Below are positions 17,146 through 25,168 of a DNA stretch of 64,000 bases, piece after piece. The translations under genes and the position numbers were made by a program. How positions within the stretch are numbered: the stretch's first letter is position 1; each line of letters begins with the position of its first letter. The stretch lies in the NCBI RefSeq assembly GCF_001544755.2, contig NZ_FCOF02000001.1, forward strand, positions 62,001 through 126,000, written 5' to 3'. The stretch comes from Caballeronia catudaia (GTDB taxonomy: Bacteria; Pseudomonadota; Gammaproteobacteria; Burkholderiales; Burkholderiaceae). The notes beneath the pieces were generated by a model. That model ran no database searches. It worked only from the letters and a program-made list of their open reading frames with translations, and was not told the DNA's origin.

Positions 17146-17208
17146 ACTTTCTTTGCTCGGGACCAGAGTAAGCGCTAAAGCGCCAACTCTGGTCGACGCA
17201 AAGAAAGT
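17146..17208. repeat. Three-tier palindromic repeat (REP/MITE-like)
   Basis: The 63-bp element folds as three nested stems. ACTTTCTTTG (17146-17155) pairs with CAAAGAAAGT (17199-17208), GACCAGAGT (17161-17169) with ACTCTGGTC (17186-17194), and GCGCT (17172-17176) with AGCGC (17179-17183). A GC-rich CCCCGGGGCGGGG motif precedes it. From memory, palindromes with CTTTCTTTG/CAAAGAAAG arms recur between genes in Burkholderia-type genomes, which suggests a dispersed repeat. It lies in the spacer between the oxidoreductase and lysR. Confidence 0.65.
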
Positions 17209-17466
17209 CACCAAAGAAAGCAGCTATCCCATCCAAAGTGCCTCACACCGGCCGCGGCACAGGCGATCGACCTAATGGCCCCCAGAGTAGCGAGTACCCT
17301 CATAGGTCCGATCGGGCGTGGATCGCACACGGTCTGACTCGCCAATCGTTTAACGCAACTGGTTCGGCTCCGGTTCGTTCCGCCCCTGCGCTTCGCGCGG
17401 GCGATCGGTGTTATTTCAGAGTACTTCTGTCTTTGCCTCCGAATCCAATGAGATATGTTCAAATGC

Positions 17467-17487
17467 GATATAAGTCGCGCTAATATC
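17467..17487. promoter_or_regulatory. Candidate LysR operator (GATAT-N11-ATATC)
   Basis: An inverted repeat GATAT...ATATC with an 11-bp spacer fits the T-N11-A pattern of LysR boxes. It ends 4 bp before the lysR ATG, so it is well placed for autorepression. A further GATAT half-site lies at 17452-17456. Binding is inferred. The rest of the spacer 17209-17466 shows no gene. Confidence 0.55.
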
Positions 17488-17491
17488 AGGC

Positions 17492-18394
17492 ATGGACTAC
17501 ACCCTTCTGCGCGCCTTTCTCACCGTCGCTCGCCAAGGCAATCTCACACGTGCCGCCGCGCAACTGCATCTCACGCAGCCAGCCGTCAGTTTGCAAATCA
17601 AGAATTTGCAGGAGATGCTCGGCGTCGTGCTGTTTTCCCGCACGTCGCACGGGCTCCTGCTCACGCGCGACGGCGAAGCGCTCCTGCCGCACGCCGAACG
17701 CGCACTCGCCGCCGCCGCCGATGTCCAACGCGCCGCTGCCGCGCTGCGTCACGAAGTAAGCGGCACGCTGCGCATCGGCACGATTCTCGATCCCGAATTT
17801 CTTCGGCTCGGCGGATTTCTGCGGCAACTCGTGGAGACGCATCCGCGCATCGAAACGTCGCTGCGGCATGGCATGTCAGGTTGGGTGCTGGAGCGCGTGA
17901 AGGCTCGTGAACTCGACGTCGGTTATTACATCGGCGATCCCGTCATCGACGGCACGCGCGACGGCGATCGTTTTCACGTGGTCAAGCTCACGCCGTTCGT
18001 GTATCGCGTGCTCGCGCCAGCCGGTTGGCACAGCCGCGTGAACAAAGGAAAGCGCAACTGGGCCGCGCTCGCCAAGCTGCCGTGGATCTGGACGCCGCCC
18101 GAGTCCGCGCACAACCGCCTCCTGTCGCGCATCTTTCGCGAGGCAGGCGCGACGCCCGTGATCGTCGCGGAAGTGGATCAGGAGCCGTCGATGCTCGATC
18201 TCGTCAAATCCGGCGTCGGTCTCTCGCTCGTGCGCGATTCGATCGCGCTCGGAGAAGCGCATGCGCACGCGCTGACGATCGTCGAAGGCGTCACCGTGCC
18301 GACGCAGTTGTCCTTCGTCGCGCTCGCGGAGCGTCGCGAGGAACCGGCGATCGCGGCAGCGCTGCGGCTGATCGACGCACAATGGGCCGTCTAA
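17492..18394 (+). CDS. LysR-family transcriptional regulator
   Basis: This 300-residue regulator has an N-terminal winged helix-turn-helix (residues 1-60, with AAAQLHLTQPAVSLQIKNL as the recognition region) and a C-terminal periplasmic-binding-protein-like effector domain (about 88-295). The length is normal. It is divergent from the GMC oxidoreductase and has a T-N11-A inverted repeat just before its start codon, so control of both its own gene and the oxidoreductase is likely. The effector is unknown. Confidence 0.9.
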   Translation: MDYTLLRAFLTVARQGNLTRAAAQLHLTQPAVSLQIKNLQEMLGVVLFSRTSHGLLLTRDGEALLPHAERALAAAADVQRAAAALRHEVSGTLRIGTILDPEFLRLGGFLRQLVETHPRIETSLRHGMSGWVLERVKARELDVGYYIGDPVIDGTRDGDRFHVVKLTPFVYRVLAPAGWHSRVNKGKRNWAALAKLPWIWTPPESAHNRLLSRIFREAGATPVIVAEVDQEPSMLDLVKSGVGLSLVRDSIALGEAHAHALTIVEGVTVPTQLSFVALAERREEPAIAAALRLIDAQWAV

Positions 18395-18499
18395 GTGAAA
18401 GTCCCGAGCAGACGCGCAGGGGCATTCCAGTGCGCTTCATCAATTGTTTGCTAGGCTGATCCCTTGCTCATTCATCCAACCGGGTCAGAGGGAGTCTTC

Positions 18500-19030
18500 A
18501 TGGCACGCAACATCGAAATCAAGGCGCGCGCGCATCAGTTCGAACAATTGCGGGAGCGGGCGGCCGCGCTCGCCCCCGACGCGCCACTGGTGTTCCGCCA
18601 GCAGGACTTCTTCTACGACGTGCCCACCGGACGCCTCAAGCTGCGCCAGTTCGACGACGGCACGCCGTCCGAGCTGATCTTCTATCAGCGCGACGACCGC
18701 GACGGCCCGAAGGTTTCGTATTACTCGCGCAGCCCGGTCACGAATCCGGAAGCAATGCACACGCTGCTCGCGCAAGCATTGACGACGCGCGGCATCGTGT
18801 CCAAGGAGCGGCACGTGTATCTCGTCGGACGCACGCGCATTCATCTGGATCGCGTCGATGGCCTCGGCGATTTCATCGAACTGGAAGTCGTGCTCGGCCA
18901 GGACGACGACGAAGCCGGCGGCGAGCAGGAAGCGCACGCGATGTTCGCGCACCTCGGTGTTGCGCAGACGGATCTCGTGCCGCTCGCTTATGTGGATTTG
19001 CTCAATCCCGAAGCGTCATCGGAAAGGTGA
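18500..19030 (+). CDS. CYTH-domain protein (class IV adenylate cyclase-like / triphosphate tunnel enzyme)
   Basis: This 176-residue protein starts MARNIEIKARAHQFEQL, the N-terminal signature of the CYTH superfamily. The usual ExExK is NxExK here, a variant I recall from class IV cyclase-like members. Charged strands typical of the tunnel follow: KLRQF, SELIFYQR, KVSYY, HVYLVGRTRIHLDRVD, GDFIELEVVL. Family members hydrolyse or cyclise triphosphates with Mg2+ or Mn2+ (adenylate cyclase CyaB, thiamine triphosphatase, polyphosphatase). The choice among these cannot be made from sequence. GAGGGAG lies ahead of the ATG at 18500. The gene's last 43 bases overlap the 3' end of the convergent Lrp-type gene. 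Confidence 0.8.
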   Translation: MARNIEIKARAHQFEQLRERAAALAPDAPLVFRQQDFFYDVPTGRLKLRQFDDGTPSELIFYQRDDRDGPKVSYYSRSPVTNPEAMHTLLAQALTTRGIVSKERHVYLVGRTRIHLDRVDGLGDFIELEVVLGQDDDEAGGEQEAHAMFAHLGVAQTDLVPLAYVDLLNPEASSER

Positions 19031-19491
19031 GAAAGCGGTAAAGGGCCGTTGCGCTTGAATGTCGTCAGCACGATGTTCGAGCGCACGCTGTCGACGCCCG
19101 GCACGCGCATCAGTTTCTTCATCACGAAGCCCGACAGCGCGTTCAGATCCGGCGCGACGATGCGCAGAAGATAATCCGCATCGCCCACGGTCGCGTGGCA
19201 TTCGAGCACTTCGGGCAGGGTTTCGATCTGCTGCTGAAACTGCTCGATGACCGAATCGCCGTGATGCTTCAGCTTCAGGCTCGTGAAGGCCGTCACGCCG
19301 AGGCCGAGCTTCTCCGGGCGCAAGACCACCCGATAGCCTTCGATCACCCCCGTCGCTTCCAGCCGCTGCAGACGCCGCCCGATCTGCGACGGCGAAAGCG
19401 GCACCTGTTCGCCCAGTTGCTGATGCGTGGCACGCCCGAAACGCTGAAGTACGTCGAGCAGGGCAAGGTCGAAATGGTCGAGTTCGAGCAT
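18988..19491 (-). CDS. Lrp/AsnC-family transcriptional regulator
   Basis: This protein has 167 residues from the ATG at 19491 (MLELDHFDLALLDVL). It has the AsnC-type winged helix (about 1-60, including PLSPSQIGRRLQRLEATGVI) and a C-terminal RAM/AsnC ligand domain (about 70-150, ALSGFVMKKLMRVPGVDSVRS). An in-frame ATG at 19542 would add 17 residues that are not typical of the family; neither start has a clear ribosome site. Such proteins respond to amino acids and often control transport or catabolism. It is convergent with, and overlaps, the CYTH gene by 43 bp. Confidence 0.87.
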   Translation of the reverse strand: MLELDHFDLALLDVLQRFGRATHQQLGEQVPLSPSQIGRRLQRLEATGVIEGYRVVLRPEKLGLGVTAFTSLKLKHHGDSVIEQFQQQIETLPEVLECHATVGDADYLLRIVAPDLNALSGFVMKKLMRVPGVDSVRSNIVLTTFKRNGPLPLSHLSDDASGLSKST

Positions 19492-19740
19492 GAGGCGGAT
19501 ACGCGCAGAAGCCGTTACGAATGCGACTTTATCGCATAGCATTGGCCGTGCTCACAAACCCCACGCGCAAAAGGGGCGTTCGGCGCACACTTGACGAATG
19601 CCTTACGACAGCCAACAACGTAACGCGCGTGTTACCAACCATGACATCATCGAAAGGAGAAATCAGCGTCGTTTCACCGAAATCGACAAATATCGCAAGC
19701 TTTATAACAGGGAAAAGAAAGCTCGTGCGTCAGCTATCTT

Positions 19741-19971
19741 TCAGTCGCGAATGCCTTTCTTGATACGCTCGTAAGCTTCCCAGGCGGCACGCGCCTCGTC
19801 ATCCAGTTGGTCGATGGGCACGCCGGACTGACGCTGTACAATCAGCAGCGCATAGGGCCTGGACAAAGCGCTCGCCTCCTTGCAGAGGCTGAGTTCGTCG
19901 CCGACAGACGGGGAACGGGCGCGCCAGTAATTGATCGCGGCTTCGAGTTCGTTGATCGGGATGACAGCCAT
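19741..19971 (-). CDS. Small DUF3717-family protein
   Basis: This 76-residue protein fits the DUF3717 pattern that I recall from Burkholderiaceae: an N-terminal I-x-ELE-AINYWR helix, a PSVGDELSLCKEASALSRPY segment and a C-terminal AAWEAYERIKKG. No signal peptide or membrane segment is seen. It is mostly helical, acidic-basic mixed, and of unknown function. It stands alone, with a 249-bp spacer to the Lrp gene and 183 bp to the divergent two-component operon. Confidence 0.75.
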   Translation of the reverse strand: MAVIPINELEAAINYWRARSPSVGDELSLCKEASALSRPYALLIVQRQSGVPIDQLDDEARAAWEAYERIKKGIRD

Positions 19972-20154
19972 GTCCGGGCAGAATTACATTCGGTGTACGG
20001 CAGCTTGCGGCTTTCGGAAACGGGGCGCGCACCGCCGCATGAGATGTGAGATTTGAACCGGCTCGAGCCCGCGCCGCCCCGTCGTGCATGTCACCGCGCA
20101 TATGACCGGCCGCCCCGCCCGCTAGAGCTCAACCCATTGTACTTGAGCGACTCC

Positions 20155-20841
20155 ATGCGAATCCTTCTGATCGAAGACGACCGCCCCATCGCGCGCGGCA
20201 TTCAAAGCAGCCTCGAACAATCCGGCTTCACGGTCGACATGGTGCACGACGGCATTTTCGCCGAGCAGGCGCTGGCGCAGAATCGCCACGAGCTGATCAT
20301 TCTCGACCTCGGCCTGCCAGGCATCGACGGCATGACGCTGCTTTCGCGCTTCCGCCAGAGCAACCGTCATACGCCGGTGATCATCCTCACCGCGCGCGAC
20401 GAACTGCACGACCGCGTGCAAGGCCTCAACAGCGGCGCCGACGACTACATGCTGAAGCCCTTCGAACCGCAGGAGCTCGAAGCGCGCATTCGCGCCGTGA
20501 TGCGCCGCAGCGGGCCGCATGGCGACGTGCCGCGCCCGGAAGTCTCGCTGGGCGGCTTGCGTCTGTCGGGCGTCGATCGCCGCATCTTCAACGACGAGCG
20601 TCCGCTCGAACTGTCCCCGCGCGAATTCGCCGTGCTTGAAATGCTGCTGCTGCGCCACGGCCGCGTGGTGAGCAAGGCGCAGTTGCAGGATCATCTGACG
20701 CACTTCGGCGGCGATCTGGGCGATACGGCCATCGAAGTGTATGTGCATCGCGTGCGCAAGAAGCTCGAGAACACGCGCGTCGAGATCGTGACAGTTCGTG
20801 GCTTCGGCTATCTGCTTCAGGAGATCCGGCAAGCGGCGTAA
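20155..20841 (+). CDS. Two-component response regulator, OmpR/PhoB type (TctD/QseB-like)
   Basis: This 228-residue protein has a receiver domain (residues 1-112: acidic pair ED at 7-8, phospho-acceptor Asp51 in LILDLGLPG, Lys in YMLKPF near 100). A C-terminal winged helix follows (about 125-222, LSPREFAVLEMLLLRHGRVV and VEIVTVRGFGYLL). The start at 20155 (MRILLIEDD) is family-typical; an in-frame ATG 102 bp upstream adds an unconserved basic stretch. The partner kinase begins 20 bp downstream. The close QseB/TctD resemblance does not fix the signal. Confidence 0.9.
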   Translation: MRILLIEDDRPIARGIQSSLEQSGFTVDMVHDGIFAEQALAQNRHELIILDLGLPGIDGMTLLSRFRQSNRHTPVIILTARDELHDRVQGLNSGADDYMLKPFEPQELEARIRAVMRRSGPHGDVPRPEVSLGGLRLSGVDRRIFNDERPLELSPREFAVLEMLLLRHGRVVSKAQLQDHLTHFGGDLGDTAIEVYVHRVRKKLENTRVEIVTVRGFGYLLQEIRQAA

Positions 20842-20861
20842 CGCTTCTGCCGTAGAACGCC

Positions 20862-22373
20862 TTGCGATTTCCCTCCCGCCGCGCGGGCGACCAGCGTTTC
20901 GCCCGCGAAGACTGGCTCGATCTGGCACGCTCGAAGCCCGCCGAAAGGCCCACGCGGAGCCTGCGGCGCACGCTGCTGCGGCGCCTCGCCGCGCCGCTGT
21001 CCCTGCTCGCGCTGATGAGCGGCCTGATGGCGTACTGGCTTGCGTGGCAATACACGCAGCACGTCGTCGACCGCTCGCTCGCGGATCTCGCCACCGCCAT
21101 CTCCAAGCAGATCCAGCTCGCGGGCGTCGATGCGCCCGTCACCGTGCCGCCGCTCGCGCAGGCGATGTTCTCCGATCCCGTCGAGCAGCTCATCTACCGC
21201 ATCAGCACGGGCGACGAGGAAATCGCAGGCGAGCCCGATCTCCCGCTCACGGGCAGCAACGTGCGGCGCATCCACTATGCGTACGTCTTCGAGACGCACT
21301 TCGAAGGCGTCTCCGTGCGCGCGGCGCAAGTGCGCGTGCCGCAGCCGACCGGCAACCCGATTGTCGTGGAAGTGGCGCAGCGCGTGGGCTCGCGGTATCG
21401 GATCGCGGTGGAATTCCTGATCGCGATCATGATGCCGCTCTTGTTGTTGCTGCTCGCCGGCTGGGTGATCGTATGGCGCGTCGTGAATCAGCAGTTGAAC
21501 CCGCTCACCGATCTCGCCGACGCGCTCAATCAGCAGACGCACATCTCGCTCGAACCCGTCGATGAAACCTACGTGCCGAGCGAAATCCGCCCGCTCACGA
21601 GCGCGATGAACGCCCTGCTCGTGCGCCTGCAGACCGCGCTCGATGCGCAGCGCAAGTTCATCGCGGATGCCGCGCATCAGTTGCGCACGCCGCTCACGGC
21701 AGTCAAGCTGCACGCAGAGCAGGCGCTCAGTTCGCGCGATCCCGCGAAGGCGGTCGAAGCGGTGAAGGAACTGCGCGCATCGGCGGATCGGGCGGTGCGT
21801 CTGTCGAATCAACTGCTTTCGCTCGCGCGCGCCGAGCCGGGCGAGCAAGCCGCGCGCTTCTCCGATTTCGACCTCGCCGCGCTCGCGTTCGAAACCGGCG
21901 CGGAATGGGTGCCGCGCGCACTCGCCGCGCGCGTCGATCTCGGTTTTCAGCGGCTCGACGATCCCGACAACGAACATCCGATGATCGTACGCGGCAACGT
22001 CGTGCTCACCCGCGAAGTGCTTGCGAATCTGATCGACAACGCGCTCAAGTACATCCCGCCGTTTCGCATCGAAGGCGCGCGCATCACGTTGACGGTTTCC
22101 GATTGGCACGACAGCAACGGCCGACGCTTCGGCGAAGTCGTCGTGGAAGACAACGGCCCGGGCGTGCCGCCGGATCAGCAAGGCGATCTCTTCAAGCGCT
22201 TTTTCCGCGGCGACGGACAAAACGTGGAAGGCGGCGCGGGCCTCGGGCTCGCGATCGTGCACGACATCATGGTGCTGCACGGCGGCACCGTGCACTACGA
22301 AGATGCGCCCGAAGGCGGCGCGCGCTTCATCGTGCGCATGCCGCTCAAGGAAGCGCCAGCCGGCGCGGAATGA
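20862..22373 (+). CDS. Sensor histidine kinase (TctE/QseC-like)
   Basis: This 503-residue inner-membrane kinase is the partner of the preceding regulator. A first membrane helix lies near residues 43-62 (LSLLALMSGLMAYWLAW). It is followed by a periplasmic 2CSK_N-type sensor region (about 65-185) and a second helix near 186-206 (FLIAIMMPLLLLLLAGWVI). A short HAMP-like segment precedes the H box (DAAHQLRTPL), and then come the N box (ANLIDNALKY), G1 (VEDNGPGVP) and G2 (GGAGLGLAIV). The only start in this frame after the last stop is TTG at 20862, giving about 35 residues before RSLRRTLLRRLA. The start is uncertain. Its stop overlaps a bidirectional terminator hairpin. Confidence 0.88.
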   Translation: MRFPSRRAGDQRFAREDWLDLARSKPAERPTRSLRRTLLRRLAAPLSLLALMSGLMAYWLAWQYTQHVVDRSLADLATAISKQIQLAGVDAPVTVPPLAQAMFSDPVEQLIYRISTGDEEIAGEPDLPLTGSNVRRIHYAYVFETHFEGVSVRAAQVRVPQPTGNPIVVEVAQRVGSRYRIAVEFLIAIMMPLLLLLLAGWVIVWRVVNQQLNPLTDLADALNQQTHISLEPVDETYVPSEIRPLTSAMNALLVRLQTALDAQRKFIADAAHQLRTPLTAVKLHAEQALSSRDPAKAVEAVKELRASADRAVRLSNQLLSLARAEPGEQAARFSDFDLAALAFETGAEWVPRALAARVDLGFQRLDDPDNEHPMIVRGNVVLTREVLANLIDNALKYIPPFRIEGARITLTVSDWHDSNGRRFGEVVVEDNGPGVPPDQQGDLFKRFFRGDGQNVEGGAGLGLAIVHDIMVLHGGTVHYEDAPEGGARFIVRMPLKEAPAGAE

Positions 22374-22406
22374 AAAAGAGCCACGGCGTTCGACGTCGTG
22401 GCTCTT
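22373..22406 (-). terminator. Terminator shared by the kinase and SET-domain genes
   Basis: AAGAGCCACG (22376-22385) pairs with CGTGGCTCTT (22397-22406). On the minus strand it is followed by T5, so it best serves the leftward SET-domain gene that ends at 22424; the stem overlaps the kinase stop codon region and may also end that transcript. Confidence 0.7.
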
Positions 22407-22423
22407 CCCATTCACTGCGCGGC

Positions 22424-22888
22424 TTATTTTTTCTTCTTCTCTTTCTTCACCGCCAGCATCGTGCCGCGGCATTTCTTCGCGCCGCACCGGCACTCGTATT
22501 CTTTTTTGAGCTTCTTCGTGATGCGGCCGTCGATGACGAGCCCGTAGTCGTAATTCAGCTCTTCTTCCGGCTCGATGTCGCGCAGCGCGTGAATGAACAC
22601 GCGCCCTTCGACTTCCTCGGCCTCACAGTTCGGCGCGCACGAATGATTGATGTACTTCGCGCTGTTCCCTTCGATCTTGCCGTCGATCACGCGGCCGTCG
22701 TCGAGCGCGAAGTAGAACGTGTGGTTCGGTTCGTCGGGATCGTGCGGATGGCGGCGCAGCGCTTCCTTCCATGAAATGCGCTCGCCCTTGTACTCCATCA
22801 CCTGCTCGCCCGCGGCGATATGCTTAACGGCAAACACGCCCTTGCCATGCACGCCTGAGCGGCGAACGGTGACCCTGCGTGAACTCAT
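22424..22888 (-). CDS. SET-domain protein (putative protein-lysine methyltransferase)
   Basis: This 154-residue protein is a compact SET domain. GVHGKGVFAVKHIAAGEQV is SET motif I; YINHSCAPNCEAE carries the NHS motif that shapes the SAM and substrate sites. ELNYDYG follows. A post-SET-like cysteine cluster CRCGAKKCRG is present near residue 140, completed by Cys in NHSCAPNC. SET proteins transfer methyl from SAM to lysine, mainly known from eukaryotic histones; bacterial ones are less studied. The neighbouring genes give no target. The C-terminus is a run of lysines (VKKEKKKK) that may aid nucleic-acid or nucleoid binding. The start at 22888 has AAGGAT ahead. Confidence 0.88.
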   Translation of the reverse strand: MSSRRVTVRRSGVHGKGVFAVKHIAAGEQVMEYKGERISWKEALRRHPHDPDEPNHTFYFALDDGRVIDGKIEGNSAKYINHSCAPNCEAEEVEGRVFIHALRDIEPEEELNYDYGLVIDGRITKKLKKEYECRCGAKKCRGTMLAVKKEKKKK

Positions 22889-22945
22889 CGAACGGATCCT
22901 TAAATGACGCTTCGCTCCCGCGCGCTCGGGATGAACTTCGGGATG

Positions 22946-22979
22946 AAAAAAAACGCGGTGGCCTCGACGGCGCCGCGTT
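22946..22979 (-). terminator. Rho-independent terminator after the old yellow enzyme gene
   Basis: AACGCGG (22952-22958) pairs with CCGCGTT (22973-22979), with further pairing possible inside the 14-nt loop. On the minus strand it is followed by eight T. It lies 91 bp downstream of the oxidoreductase stop at 23070. Confidence 0.8.
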
Positions 22980-23069
22980 GGCTCGGTTGAACGCACGCGC
23001 TCAAACCACCGGTATCCTACACTCCCGGCGCGCGTATGCTCAACCGTCCGGGCGATGTCCACACTTATT

Positions 23070-24182
23070 TCAGCGCTGCCCGATCGTGATCTCGCCGAAG
23101 AGATTCTTCTGTTCGCGCGGCTGCGAGCGCCAGTACTGCGGCGGCGCCGTGACCGTCGCACCCAGCTCGGCGGCGGCGTGCCACGGCCAGCGCGGATCGT
23201 AGAGCATCGCGCGCGCCATCGCGACGAAATCCGCCTGGCCGCTCGCGACGATCGCTTCCGCTTCCTTCGCCTCGGTGATCAGCCCGACCGCGACCGTATT
23301 CACGCCGGTCGCTTCCTTCACGGCCTGTGCGAACGGCACCTGATAGCCCGACGACAGCGGAATTTTCTGCAACGGCGATACGCCGCCCGAAGAAACATCG
23401 ACCCAGTCGACGCCGCGCTTCTTGAGTTCTGACGCGAACGCGATCGTGTCTTCGATGCCCCATCCGCCTTCGACCCAATCGGTCGCGGACACGCGCACGC
23501 CGACCGGTTTGTCGGCTGGAAACGCGGCGCGCACGGCGTCGAAGATTTCGAGCGGATAGCGCATGCGATTCTCGCGCGAGCCGCCGTATTCGTCGGTGCG
23601 CTGGTTGGCGATCGGCGAAAGAAACTGATGCAGCAGATAACCGTGCGCGCAGTGCACTTCGATGCCGTCGATGCCGAGCCGCGCCGCACGCTTCGCCGAC
23701 GCGACGAACGCTTCCTTCACGCGGATGAGTCCGGCGGCATCGAGCGCGAGCGGCGGGGTTTCTTCGGGCTTGTGAGGAATGGCCGAGGGCGCGTAGGTCA
23801 TCCAGCCGCCATCGGCGACGGAAATCAGTTGGCCGCCTTCCCACGGCTTGCGGCTCGACGCCTTGCGGCCGGCGTGCGAAATCTGCATCGTCACCGCGAT
23901 GTTCGAATACTGACGAATGGCGGCCAGCACCGGGCGCAGCGCGGCTTCGGTGGCGTCGTCCCAGAGACCGAGATCGCCGGGCGTGATGCGTCCGTCCGGC
24001 TCGACGGCCGTCGCCTCGATGAACAGCATGCCCGCGCCGGACAACGCGAGATGGCCCAGATGGATCATGTGCCATGCCGTCGCTTCGCCGCGCTCGGCGG
24101 AGTACTGGCACATCGGCGACACGAAAATGCGGTTCGGGATCTGGAGACTGCGTAAAGTCGTGGGAGTGAACAGCGCGCTCAT
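23070..24182 (-). CDS. NADH:flavin oxidoreductase, old yellow enzyme family (YqjM/NamA-like)
   Basis: This 370-residue FMN enzyme reduces activated C=C bonds of enones with NAD(P)H. SPMCQYSAERGEATAWH near residue 22 places Cys25 as in thermophilic-like ene-reductases (YqjM class). The barrel shows HAGRKASS, VHCAHGYLLHQFLSP with the substrate-binding His pair, EYGGSRENRMRYPLEI, and FVAMARAMLYDPRWPWHAA at the phosphate-binding end. The length is normal. It is a single gene with its own terminator; the physiological substrate is unknown. Confidence 0.92.
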   Translation of the reverse strand: MSALFTPTTLRSLQIPNRIFVSPMCQYSAERGEATAWHMIHLGHLALSGAGMLFIEATAVEPDGRITPGDLGLWDDATEAALRPVLAAIRQYSNIAVTMQISHAGRKASSRKPWEGGQLISVADGGWMTYAPSAIPHKPEETPPLALDAAGLIRVKEAFVASAKRAARLGIDGIEVHCAHGYLLHQFLSPIANQRTDEYGGSRENRMRYPLEIFDAVRAAFPADKPVGVRVSATDWVEGGWGIEDTIAFASELKKRGVDWVDVSSGGVSPLQKIPLSSGYQVPFAQAVKEATGVNTVAVGLITEAKEAEAIVASGQADFVAMARAMLYDPRWPWHAAAELGATVTAPPQYWRSQPREQKNLFGEITIGQR

Positions 24183-24272
24183 GGCGAAGACTCGTCGCTA
24201 GAAGAGGAGCGATCGAGAATAGCACCGCGGTTTCTTCCCTGCAGGGACACCCGCCGTCGATGCTTCATACCA

Positions 24273-25013
24273 TCACACGTCAGCGCGCGTCTCCATCGGC
24301 TTGCCGTTGAAGCGGTCGAGCCACTCGCCGAACATCGCGCGCGCCGCGCGTTCGAGATTCGCGCCGTGGCGGGCGGTTTCCTCGCGCAGCGCGGCGACCG
24401 TCGTGCCGCTCCTCACGATATCGCCCGGATACGTGACGAGCCAGCTCTCGAAGCGCTCCACGAGCACTTCCGGATGACATTGCAGCGCGAGCACGTGCTC
24501 GCCCCAGGTGAACGCCTGATGCGAGCACGAGTCAGTGGAGGCGAGCAGCGTGGCGTCTCTGGGCAGATCGAAGGTATCACCGTGCCAATGGAAGACGGGC
24601 ACGGGCGCGCCGTCGGCTTCGAGATGCCGCAGCGCGGACGCGCGTCCCGCATCGGTCAGCGTGAGCGGCGCCCAGCCGAGCTCCATCGTGCCCGACGGAT
24701 ACACTCGCGCGCCGAGCGCTCGCGCGATCAGTTGCGAACCGAGACAGATGCCGATGGTCGGCAAGCCCGCCGCGATGCGCTTCTCGAGCATCGAAAGCAG
24801 CGGCGCGAGATGGGGATAGTGGGCGTCCTCGTAAGCGCCGATCGGCCCGCCCAGCACGACGAGCAGAGATGGATCGAGCGGATTGGGCGCATCGATGCGG
24901 CCGCGCCCGACGTCCAGATAGCGCACGAGATGGCCGCGGTCGCCGAGCACGTGTTCGAGACAGCCCAGATCTTCGAAATAGACGTGGCGAATCGCCAGGA
25001 CTTCATGTTTCAT
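24273..25013 (-). CDS. Class I glutamine amidotransferase-like protein
   Basis: This protein of about 246 residues has the GATase1 fold. The nucleophile elbow GICLGSQLIARAL places Cys at about residue 90, and QCHPEV supplies His and Glu. VVLGGPIGAYED near 55 is the oxyanion strand. It resembles stand-alone GMP synthase-like amidotransferases. These have no fused synthetase, and their substrate (glutamine, gamma-glutamyl compounds or GSH-related) is usually unknown. Two ATGs lie 9 bp apart (25022 and 25013); the second, MKHEVLAIRH, fits the family better. Confidence 0.85.
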   Translation of the reverse strand: MKHEVLAIRHVYFEDLGCLEHVLGDRGHLVRYLDVGRGRIDAPNPLDPSLLVVLGGPIGAYEDAHYPHLAPLLSMLEKRIAAGLPTIGICLGSQLIARALGARVYPSGTMELGWAPLTLTDAGRASALRHLEADGAPVPVFHWHGDTFDLPRDATLLASTDSCSHQAFTWGEHVLALQCHPEVLVERFESWLVTYPGDIVRSGTTVAALREETARHGANLERAARAMFGEWLDRFNGKPMETRADV

Positions 25014-25168
25014 CGGCGGCATTCCGTAAGTCGACTGCGCGTGGCTCGGAACCAGATTGGAACGAGCCGCGCCTCGTGGCGAGGCGCGACGGGCACAGTC
25101 TAACCGACTCGCCGCGGCCTCACAGCGCCAGATGACGCCAAATGCGTCTTAACCGATGAACCTGCCTG

